From Hibiscus mutabilis (lineage: Eukaryota; Streptophyta; Magnoliopsida; Malvales; Malvaceae), in the NCBI GenBank assembly GCA_019671005.1, contig CM033732.1:6542886-6606885 (forward strand): DNA of 64,000 bases, read 5' to 3'. A program made the translations under genes and the position numbers. Of this stretch, positions 33,401 to 43,500 are shown in pieces (position 1 is the first letter of the stretch; the number at the start of each line of letters is the position of its first letter). The notes below the pieces were generated by a model. It saw only the letters and a list, made by a program, of their open reading frames with translations, was not told where the DNA came from and searched no databases.

Positions 33401-35664
33401 ATTACCCCCACCAAGTTCGGTTAAAGGAATCCGAAGCTTTCTTGGACATATAGGTTTTTATAGGAGGTTCATTCATAATTTTTCTAAAATTACTAAACCC
33501 TTGTGCAATTTGCTTGAACAGGATAAAGTCTTCAATTTGGATGATTCTTGCACCCCAAGCATTCGAAACCCTAAAGGAAAAGCTTGCCTCGGCACCCATT
33601 GTCGTTCCACCAGATTGGACGTTACCTTTTGAGCTCATGTGTGACGCAAGTGATTTCGCGGTAGGAGCAGTCCTAGGCCAACGCACAGGTAAGACCTTTC
33701 ATGAGATATACTATGCTAGTAAAACTCTTAATAGTGCTAAAGTGAATTACACAACAACGGAGAAAGAGTTACTAGCCGTAGTTTTCGCATTTGACAAGTT
33801 CCGATCCTATTTGATTGGTACAAAGGTAATTGTTCATACGGACCATTCGGTAATTAAGTATCTATTTGCAAAAAAGGATGCCAAACCTCGTTTAATTCAT
33901 TGGATATTGCTTTTACAAGAGTTTGACATTGAAATTAAGGACAGGAAAGGAACAAAAAATCAAGTGGCTGATCACTTATCATGCTTAGAATGCAAAAGGG
34001 AGGAGGAGGCGGTTTTAGAGATATGTGATGCATTCCCAGATGAGCAACTGTTAGTTGCCTCGGCAACCATGGATGCGCACATCTCGATAACCCTTGACGC
34101 CTTAGTAACTCTTGATGCGCACGCCTCGGCAACTCTTGACGTGCACGCCGCAACAACCACTGATACGCACGCCTCGGTAACCATGGACGCGCACGCCTCG
34201 GTAACCCTCGACACCTCGACAACCATGGATGCGCATGCCTCGGCAACGCTCGATGCCTCAGCAACTCTTAACGCGCATGCCTCGGCAACTCCAGATACGC
34301 ACGTTGCGGCAACCACTGATGCACACACTTCGACAATCTTGGAAGCAGTCACCGTGGCAGCACATGCCTTGGTAATACCCTGGTACGCAGATTTAGTTAA
34401 TTTCCTTGTTTGTGGTATTTTAACTTATGGCCTTACTCACCAAGGGAAGAAGCGGTTCTGCCATGATGCTAAGCATTACTTTTGGGACGATCCTCTTTTG
34501 TTTAAACAATGTGCAGATCAGGTTATACGCCGATGTGTCCCTGAAGAGGAACAGCAGAATGTACTCCGGCAAAGCCATTCTTCACCCTATAGAGGACATT
34601 TTGGAGGAACACGTACCGCGGCCAAAGTTTTACAATCCGGTTTGTATTGGCCAACACTGTACAAAGATGCCCAAGAGTTTTACAAGCAATGTGATCGTTG
34701 CCAGAGGACGGGCAATATCTCTAGACAACATGAGATGCCGCTCCAAAACATCATCGAGGTGGAACTATTCGATGTATGAGGGATCGATTTTATGGGACCT
34801 TTCCCATCTTTATTCGGCAACCTCTACATTCTACTTGTCGTTGACTACGTGTCTAAATGGGTTGAGGCAGCTGCAGTTCCCACCAACGATTCCAAGACCG
34901 TGCAAAGATTCTTGCAGAAAAATATATTTACACGGTTTGGGATGCCGAGAGCAATTATCAGTGATGAAGGCAAGCACTTCAACAAAAAACTCATCACCAA
35001 GATGTTACAATGCTTTGGTGTATCTCACAAGATCGCCACGGCATATCACCCACAAACCAATGGGCAAGCAGAAATTTCCAACCGAGAATTGAAGGGTATA
35101 CTCGAGAAAGTTGTAAATCCCTCTAGGAAGGATTGGTCAGTAATCCTAGATGATGCACTTTGTGCATATCGCACTGCATTCAGAACACCCTTAGGTATGT
35201 CTCCCTTCCGACTTGTCTATGGCAAAACATGCCATCTACCGGTGGAAATCAAACACAAGGCATATTGGGCAATCAAGACCGTGAATATGGATTGGGAAAG
35301 TGCCAGACAAAAGCGTTTGTTGGACCTGAACGAGATAGAAGAATTTCGTGCACTCGCCTATAACAATACACGAATCTACAAGGAGAAAACAAAGCAATGG
35401 CATGACAAGAAACTATTGTCGCGGCAATTCATGCCAGGGCAACTAGTTCTCTTATTCAATTCTCGGCTAAAAATTTTCCTGGAAAAACTGAAATCAAGAT
35501 GGTCGGGACCATTCGAAGTTGTCAAACCATTCTCTCATGGTGTCGTGATAATCAAGTCCATCACTGACGAACATGAATTCAAAGTTAATTGACAAAGACT
35601 GAAGCACTACAACGGTGCACATGTGGAACGTAACAAAGAAGTGGTCACCTTAGGAGATGCATGA
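33401..35664 (+). pseudogene. pol: Second half of A1 pol: RT end, RNase H and integrase
   Basis: It begins in the RT thumb (LPPPSSVKGIRSFLGH) right after the A2 LTR. A small indel near 33548 shifts the frame, then 33514-34779 is open. RNase H has CDASDFAVGAVLGQR (about 33638), TEKELLAV and HTDHSVIKYL. The linker at 34040-34370 holds about a dozen DAHASAT-like units, clearly longer than in A2. Integrase follows with an HHCC zinc region (CDRCQRTG, ~34690), GIDFMGPFP (~34785), ISDEGKHF (~34960), QTNGQAEIS (~35060) and SRWSGPFEVV (~35500). In-frame TGA codons at 34777-34779 (Trp in A2) and 35590-35592 (Arg in A2) interrupt it. The natural stop is at 35662-35664. Confidence 0.9.
34040..34370 (+). 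repeat. In-frame minisatellite in RNase H-integrase linker of A1
   Basis: Irregular units of 15-30 bp combine CACGCCTCGGCAAC-type words with 'atggatgcg' or 'cttgacgcg'. The array keeps frame (all units multiples of three) and is about twice as long as the matching region in A2 (27510-27340, minus). Confidence 0.8.
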
Positions 35665-35852
35665 ACATGCTCTCCTTTCGATATTTTCTTTTTCTTTTTA
35701 TTTTTTTGAACTATTTTTTATAATTTTCGGTTTTTTTTTCTTTTTTTATTTTTGGAATTTTTAGGAGATATTTTATTTTATTTTTCTTCATTATCTTTAG
35801 TTTCTAGGTTTTCTTTGTTTTCTTTTCTTTTCCACAACAAGACTCACAACCA

Positions 35853-36135
35853 CCATGCTAAGGAAATTCACTGCCAACTACTTGCCATGGCAACCACAAC
35901 AAAGAATGCCTCGGCAACTACCTCAGCAGTTGCCTCGGCAACATAAACTGGCAATGCCCAGGCAACAACAATGGCTTCGGCAACTACTGATGCCCAGGCA
36001 AGTAAACCTGCATCGGCAAACATGGATCAAATCAAAGCAATGCTATTCACGCGGTACCAGCCACAAGCATTCAACCACCGACCGAAATATGAATCAAGAA
36101 AACGGTATGAAGAAAACTTATCACTCGAGGTGACG
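35853..36135 (+). pseudogene. Remnant of the extra ORF of A1
   Basis: This is at the position of the intact A2 ORF. The start region is rebuilt of GTTGCC/GGCAAC-type copies (35880-36030; perfect GTTGCCTCGGCAAC at 35929-35942). A short piece with PKYESRKRYEENLSLE follows, similar to KFESRKIHEEQGFE near the N-terminus of the A2 ORF. The rest, over 400 codons, is absent. It ends at a TGA at about 36131-36133. Confidence 0.6.
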
Positions 36136-36540
36136 ACCTCTCTGACTAACTCATTTCATTTAGTTTCTTTTAAATTTTGTTTCACTTTTACGTGCATTGA
36201 GGACAATGATTCTCTCGAGTTTGGGGGGTGTTGGTTTCTAGTTAGTTTCATGTTTAGTTGCATTCATCTTTAGCAACCACATATAGGTTGCATATGTTAC
36301 TTGCCATGCCTTTAATTGGATTTGATTGCTTAAGACTTGTTGAATATCCAATGATGAATTTTTGCCACTGCACTTAATTGAAAGAACCTTTAATTTTTGG
36401 ATTAAATGAAAATAACTTAGAATTTTACTATGATGCTGAATATTTTTACACGGTTGTGGCTTGATGATTGAAAGAAACTTAGTGAACTTAGGTTGCTTAA
36501 AATTTGGGTAAATTTAAAATTGAAAATTAAAATTTAATTT
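36136..36540 (+). other. A1 region after extra ORF, no gene
   Basis: Contains 'cattgaggacaatga' and 'ctcgagtttggggggtg' (36195-36230), a second purine-rich tract that matches the A2 sequence at about 23915-23950. Otherwise AT-rich. Confidence 0.55.
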
Positions 36541-36544
36541 CTTG

Positions 36545-36725
36545 CTAGAGGTGCCCGAAACTGGATCTAGTAGTAAATGCACTTTCTTGCTAGAGGTGCC
36601 CGAAACTGGCTCTAGTAGTTAATACACATTAAAGAATCGCTAGAGGTGCCCGAAATTGGCTCTAGTCGACAAATAAAATGAGAAATTGCTTACTTTGCTA
36701 GAGGTGCCCGAAACTGGCTCTAGTG
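36545..36725 (+). repeat. Four hairpin repeats upstream of A1 polypurine tract
   Basis: Four copies of GCTAGAGGTGCCCGAAACTGG followed by CTCTAG (one ATCTAG) are spaced about 50-60 bp apart. They match the A2 set at 23425-23615. Confidence 0.8.
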
Positions 36726-36995
36726 AAAATAAAAATAAATGCCCGATAATTAAATTGATAAAAGCCTATTGTTCACATAGAATCTTGAAAATCAACTTGT
36801 ACACAACTACGCACACACTTGTCACGAGCATTATAGTTTGGTTCCGGGTAATTTTTGTGCTATTCAAAAAATTAAAAGGTGATCATACTTTGTGCCACGG
36901 TTTCGAGGTTTGAATTCAAGTTTGAAGCATGTCTTTGATGATTAAAGTCTTGGTAGGTAATTGTTAGTTTGCATTGCTTGAGGACAAGCAATAGT

Positions 36996-37010
36996 TCGAG
37001 TTTGGGGGTG
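36996..37010 (+). other. Polypurine tract of A1
   Basis: TCGAGTTTGGGGGTG immediately before the LTR start TGATACGTG. Confidence 0.85.
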
Positions 37011-38534
37011 TGATACGTGTTCAAAAGTACTATTTTTATTACCCTTTTTACTCATATTATTGTTAGACTTAGGCTCATATTAGTTGCATAATTAGTCATT
37101 CATGCATTAATTCATGTTTCTTTCCACCGTTGAGCTTGATTACATAACTTGGTGATTTTTGTGGAAAAAGATGCTGCTTTGGTGTGCTTTTGTGTGTATG
37201 CAGAATCACTTGCCTAAACAAGGCTGGAACTAGTTGCCAGGGCAATGCATGAAGGAGATGTCGAGCTAGTTGCCAGGGCAATGCATGAAGGAGATACCGA
37301 GCTAGTTGCCAGGGAAATTTTTGACAAGGAATAAGATGATATGGTAGTCGAAATTGATGACTAGATAAGCCCAAGATGACGTGGAGCAAAGCTAAATCCC
37401 AAAAGAGTTTGATTTCCATGAAGTGGTTAAAGAGAAATTAAATCCCAAGAAGATAGGAAAAGTTCTATAAGGAATTTAAATATAATAAAGAATTATATTC
37501 TTTAAAGATAATTTAATTCCAACTTAACTTCCTCCTCAAAAAAGACTTTGACCTAGCCCTATAAATTAAGGATCAAGCCGTCAACTCCAGGGGGAGAGAG
37601 GAGAGAATTTTCGGCAAGATCAAAGGGGGAGATTTCGACAAAGAAGCTTCAACCATTCTTTATCTTTTTCTTCTTTGTTCAATTAGGTTTATGCTAGGAA
37701 TTCTTTATCTTGTGTTTCTTTGGAACCTAGCCATGAACTAAATCTACTTGGCTAAGGTTATTGTGTCTTGTAGTTGTGAGAAACACTTGGATTTTGTTTA
37801 GGTAATAAGAGTTTGCACTTTCAATTCAAGGTTTACTCATTCTTGGTTCTTATTCTTGTTTGCGAGTGAATTGGGAGAGGATCTCGTAACTTCATCTATT
37901 TATCTAATATCGGGAGAGTTAGATTCAAGAAATGAATGAGTATGGTCTTTATTCAATCTATTGATGGTGAAGATTAATCTGGCTTAGGAATAAGTTAAGG
38001 ATTTCAACGGCTAAGAAGAGCGCAAGATTGGTTGTTGTTCACCCTTGATTCATGCAGGGATGTATTATCAAGGCATGCACAAATAGCTAGAGTTTTGACT
38101 TAGGGATAAGAAGAAACCATTGAAGAACGCTTCGCCGAACCTTGAAGTTGCTACCCAGCCGCCCAAGTAGTTGCCCAGCTAGTCGCCCAGGCAACCATCG
38201 ATTAGTTGCCAAGGCAACCCACAGGTAAGTTGCCACGGCAACTGAGTTGCCCTTGCACTCTTTTACCAAGACGATCCAATCGGCTATCACACCTCAACTC
38301 ACGATAACCTAGCCTATTCTCTCTCATTTGATTTCATCTTCTTTTACTTATTTGCTTTCTAGTTTAGTTGTTAGTTAAAACTCCTACAATCTTCTACTTG
38401 TGTTCTTTTACTTTTTACAGTGCAAGAGATTAGATTCTTAAACTGGCACCAATCCCTGTAAAGACGATATCTTTTATACTATAACTTGAGACGTGTACAC
38501 TTGCACAATTGCGGAGCACTTATTACGCGCAACA
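37011..38534 (+). repeat. 3' LTR of A1, complete
   Basis: 1524 bp, TGATACGTGTTC...GCGCAACA. TATAAAT at 37560-37566. Three near-copies of TAGTTGCCAGGGCAATGCATG at about 37230-37315 and perfect palindromes at 38205-38218 (GTTGCCAAGGCAAC) and 38229-38242 (GTTGCCACGGCAAC). Confidence 0.92.
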
Positions 38535-38890
38535 ATCCTGTAAAAAGAAACATCATCAATTAATTCAAATTCAATCTGAAATATCATGAAATATTTTCAA
38601 TTTCTTACTTGAAGCACTGAGTTCTTTGATGTCATTGCTTTTCTGTCTAAGGTATCTTGATCTTTCCATATGAAGCTCAAATGGGATCCCATCTCTTGTT
38701 TCTCTTTCTCTATTGATCAACCTCCTTCTATGCCTGCAAAAGTCAAATTTATCATTAATCTTCTAACATTAATTGTAAAAATGTACAATTTGGGTATATC
38801 ATCAAAATTTCAAGTGCTTCAACAGGAGACGCTGAAACTATAAATCTTTCTCGTTTGAGCCTGAAGTTGGTCTATCTTGCTTTTTAATCT
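38535..38890. other. M internal region resuming after A1
   Basis: AT-rich, no motif recognised. The first bases ATCCT are the right flank of A1. Confidence 0.5.
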
Positions 38891-38909
38891 AGCAACTTGA
38901 ATCGTTTTT

Positions 38910-39110
38910 CTCTTCTTTTTTTTCTTCTTCTTCTTCTTCTTCTTCTTTTTCTTCTTCTTCTTCTTCTTCTTCTTCTTCTTTTTCTTCTTCTTATCTCTCT
39001 TTTTTCTCTTTTTTTTCTCCTTTTTCTCTCTCTCTTTCTTTTCCTTTTTCTTTTTTCATCTTATTTTTCTTTCCATTCATTCTTCTTTTTCTCATTTTTT
39101 CTCTTTTTTT
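38910..39110. repeat. (CTT)n microsatellite and T-rich tract
   Basis: Long CTT/TTC run at about 38925-38990 followed by CTTTTTC-rich sequence. It creates a spurious Phe/Leu open frame. Confidence 0.9.
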
Positions 39111-39359
39111 GAAACCGAAGGCCCAAAGGATTAATATTTCTGCTGATATCATGCCTTGTCATCTTTTTGCAACGACATTTAGAAAGTTCTCATCATTTTC
39201 GAAGGTGTCGGTCCGACGGTCTTAACATCATGCTTACAGGACTAGCTGATGACCTGATGAACTCAGGGTCATAATGCATTTCCAAACGATCAAAACCTTT
39301 GCTGAAATATACTCTTCACATCTTGCTGAATATGGTTCTACAAACAACATGTCATATTG

Positions 39360-40530
39360 AATTCTACTTCTGTAAACACCCTGAAACTGTTGAAAACCCT
39401 TGCTGAATATGCCTCTACAAACGGAATGTCTTGCTGAGATCTGCCTCTCTAAATAGGATATTTGTTGAAATCCGTCTCTGCAAACGAAGCCTTCTGCTTA
39501 AACAAAATGTCTCTTAGAAGTCTACTTCTGTAGCGAAATATTGTTGAGATTTGCTTTTGCAAGTGAAACCTCTTATTGAAATTTGCCTCTATAAACAGAA
39601 TGTCTTGCAGAAATCCACTTTTGTAAGCGGGATATTTGTTGAAGTAAGCCTCTGCAAGCGAAAAATCTTGCTGGAATCTGCTTCTGCAAACAGCATGTCA
39701 CACTAAAATCTGCCTCTATAAACGAAATATTTTTTTGACATTTTCCTCTACAAACTGAATATCTAGAGATTCGCCTCTCTTCCAACGGAACATCTTAAGA
39801 TCCGTCTCTGCCAACAGAATATCTTGAGAAAACTACCCTTATAAATGGGATGCCTTGCTGAAACTCATCTCTGTAAGTGAAGCGTTTATCGAAATCCACT
39901 TCTACAAACGAAGCTTCTTGCTGAAACCTGCCTCTATAAGTGAAATGTTTATTGAAATCCACTTCTGCAAATAGAATCTCTGTTAGCGAGACATTCATCT
40001 TTGCAAATGGAATATATTGAGATCTGTCTCTATAAGCGGAATATCTTGAGCTCTAACTCTGTAAACAGAATATCTTGAGATACACCACTGCAAACGAAGT
40101 TTTTTGTGTGGAGAAATCTGCCTTTGCACCTGGAATATCTTGCTATTTTCCTCTGCCAACATATTATTTTGAAAAAGTCCACCTCTGTAAATGGAACATC
40201 CTTGCTAATTTGTATCTGCAAACATAAAATCATGAATTAATATATTTGTTTTCAATAAACACAACTGTAATTTTTGCTAGATCTATTTCTCAAAGATCTA
40301 TTCTCGCTTGTTGTCAGATTTTCTCTTCTGTAATTTCTGTTCATTTCTTGCCGGATTTTCCTTTTCAAGATCTTTATTCATTCTAGCTAAATCTTTTCTT
40401 TGGAATCTCTGCTCATTCTTATTGGATCTTCCTCTTCAAGATCTTTATTCATTCCTAACTGGATCCTTTTCGAGATCTCTGTTTGTTTCTGCTTGGATCT
40501 GCTTTTTTCAAAACTTGAAGCTATAGATTG
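39360..40530 (-). repeat. Degenerate tandem array in M internal region
   Basis: Dozens of irregular units (about 40-45 bp) have the phrases CTGCCTCTATAAACGAAAT, TCTTGCTGAAATC and TTTGCAAGCGGA. They are followed at 40280-40520 by a related 55-60 bp unit with GGATCTTCCTCTTCAAGATC. The organisation parallels arrays in O and L, but the sequences differ. Confidence 0.7.
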
Positions 40531-43500
40531 ATTCTTGTTTTTCCTTCATTGAATCAGCAAATTCCTGCCAAAATATACAATAATGCTTTGAATGTATGAA
40601 TTAGCATGCTCCTATTTATGGATGTCTGAATATATGATGTATTAATGTTGTCATTTAAGGACCATTTGGACAAACTTTCATCTGTTGTGGAGCTTCCAAT
40701 TTCTTCGCTTCACCTTTCATTAAAACTTCTTCTACCAACAGCATAACCCGTCTTACACCCAGGTCCAATCTTCAGGATCTCTGAATCTTTTGCTCTAAAG
40801 TGTCTTTTCAGGTTTTCACTTTAGATTTTCTTTCTTTTTTCTTCTCAATGTGCCTTTTCGGGTTTTCACCTCATTTTTTTCTCGTTTTCCTTTCTTTTTC
40901 TCTTTTTTTTTGCAACAATGTTTCCTTTTGTTCATTCTGATAGAGCTTTCTTTGCCTTCATAGATCGAGCACATAAACCTCCTTTTTGCTGCATCTCACC
41001 ATGTATTTCTCACAATTGGAACACCGGGAATCACCATTTTCTTAAAAAGCCACCCCTGCTACATTTTCATTCAGCTTCTTTGACAAAATTCCTTCTCATA
41101 ACTCTAAAAGAAATCACGGTTCACTGTTGTTTTAGCCTGCAGATTTTGTTTACCGGCATGTAATATTCTGTAATGTTCTATTTTTGCAACATTACCCTAC
41201 TCTGGCTTGACTTTGACTACTATCTTTGCTCACATTCGCCTTACTTTCTCACTTTTGAATAGCAAAATCCTCAACAGATTGATCTAACTGCATCTTTGCC
41301 CCCAAAAGATGGTTCATGCTCTTTCTTTTTGCCTCAAAATTACATATCATTTTCTTGTAGCTTTGTTTGAATATTATTGACACTCGAAATTATGCCTTTT
41401 CCTCATCATACTTTCCATCATTAAACAAGTATTGAGGCCACCTCCTATTCTGTCTGCACTTAAAGGATTAGTACATCATAATAATACCCACGAAATCCTT
41501 TTCTTTTCTTGTATCTAATCAATTTATCTGCAAGATGCTTGTTGAAAAGATAAGTGAATGGCTCAAAATATTATTTTACTAGATTTGAGAAATTGGAATA
41601 GTTTGATAAGTCATGGAAAACATGAGAACAAAAATTAAGATTAGGCCCCTTAAATGTCAAGTGCAACAGAGCCTTCGAACCAAACTGCAAACATCAACTC
41701 CAATGTGACCCCTTCTGAATTATTAGGCTTCTGAGAGAAACATTTCTCGTATACCTTATTTTCTATCCCATTTGAGGTGGCACTCATTACCTCACTAACT
41801 CACCATGCCCAATCCTTCCCTATTTCTGATCTCGATCAAGCATTAGAAGTCTGGAAGTCCTTGAAGAAAGGTTAACCCTGATAAGCATGACGTATTCTGA
41901 AGACAAACTCATCTTGCTCCAATACCCGTATTTGGTCAAAATGGTCTTTTAAGGCTTGTAATGTAGGCTATGGTTTATGGCTGCCAAAGAAATGATATAT
42001 ATGCTCAAATAAATACTTAAGGGTGATGAAACCAAATATCATTTATTTCAAGTGAAATATATCATTTATTTCAAGTGAAATATCATTTTTGCACTCCTTG
42101 ATCTGAATATGCTCGGATGAAATGCTCTTTTCTTTTCTCTTTTTCCTTTTTTTGTGGATCGCTCTAGACTTCCCATTTCTGAGTTTTCACCCTAGAGTTC
42201 ATTTCCCTTCCTTGAAAACAATCTTCCACTGCTCCTTTGGATAGAGACTTGTTTGAATGGAAGATCTCACATAAATGTATTTCTTTTCTTTTACACTTTT
42301 CAACTTTAGTGCTTTCTTTGGTTCAACTTGATTCAGCTGGCTTTCAAAACACAAACTCTCATTGTTTTTTTCTGCTTTTTTTTACTGAATTTAGAGTATT
42401 CTTTTTTGTTCATCCCGCCTTTCTGACTTTTGTGCTTGATATATTCACTTTTGTTTATTTTGCCCCTGATTCACAAGGCATTATCAACTTAGCATGATCA
42501 CAATCGAACACTTTTCACTTGTAACCAAACTTTCATCCTCTTTGCCCCCAGTGTAGGGGTGATCCTTGGTTTGGGTTGAATCGAAAGAAAATCCTCAGGC
42601 TCAAAGGGGACAACAAATGATATTTTTCTTATTTTCTTTCTTTGTGAAGTGAAATAAAGGAATGCCAAATGTCCTCCCATACTTGGATATCTTCGAAGAA
42701 AAGTCGTCTTCAGGTGGAAGATGTTTTGGGTTATCACTTCATTCAAAGACCTTAGCCAACAACGTTTGGGAGGTAAATTCACTCAAAATTTGTATTTCGG
42801 ATTTCCCATGATTCCTGAACACTCATTAATGTCTTCCAATTGGCCTAAATAAAATAGAAGAAAGTCACATTTTAAAGTTGATCTTTGAATTTGATTCAAG
42901 GTCACTCTTACAATTAATGTTTTGGACTCGAGGGAAAATGTTAGTAAATATATATACATATATGTATGGGAGAACAAAAACTAACCCATAACAAAGAAAG
43001 AATGAAATATTAAAGAATCAAAGGATGCAAGATGTTTGCCATTTGAGAAAAATATATAGAAAACAAGCCTCATGAACAAATAGATTGAAATAGCCTCCCT
43101 TACAAAGGACCCCCAATGCTCGCGGGTAAAAGCAATTGGGATGATTCAGGGTATTACTTCACAACGGTCCTAAAACTGCAGACAGATCTCCCGTAGTTCA
43201 CTGTTGACCATTAATCAAGGAAGACCTGAGTTAACTTCGTGTAGTCCACTTTTGCCGTCAATTCTTTATTTTCATTCACCATTACAAGGACTTGCCCATT
43301 CTTGCTCATGCTCTGATGCTCTCAATCTTCCTGGACAGATTTTTTAAACTCTTCAGCGGTTAAATTATTCAATGACGCTCCACTAATCTCTTGCCATATT
43401 AAATTTGCCCCACCATTATCATTTAGGGTGAACAAATGCTTTAAGTCCTTAAACTGTTATCAAGTTCATCCTTAACTTTTTAGAACCACCAAAACTCCGT

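Larger units (their letters stand above)
17681..38534 (+). mobile_element. Element A1: Athila-like Ty3/gypsy retrotransposon, interrupted by A2
   Basis: The 5' LTR (truncated) is 17681-18769, the primer-binding site for tRNA-Asp is 18776-18796, and gag-protease-RT runs 18889-21883. A2 is inserted at 21910-33400. The rest of pol is 33401-35664, a remnant of the extra ORF follows, the polypurine tract is at 36996-37010 and the 3' LTR at 37011-38534. Lineage is judged from the tRNA-Asp primer, gag layout, DLGAS protease and the extra ORF. The A1 5' LTR lacks the first ~440 bp and no target duplication remains. Right flank after the LTR is ATCCT. Confidence 0.9.

Noticed and set aside
17681..38534. 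A single inverted rearrangement of one element instead of two insertions
   Set aside because: Each orientation has its own primer-binding site, polypurine tract and LTRs, and the stops differ between the copies, so two separate insertions are needed.
38897..39112. 71-codon Leu/Phe-rich open frame that looks like a membrane protein
   Set aside because: It is a translation of a (CTT)n microsatellite.
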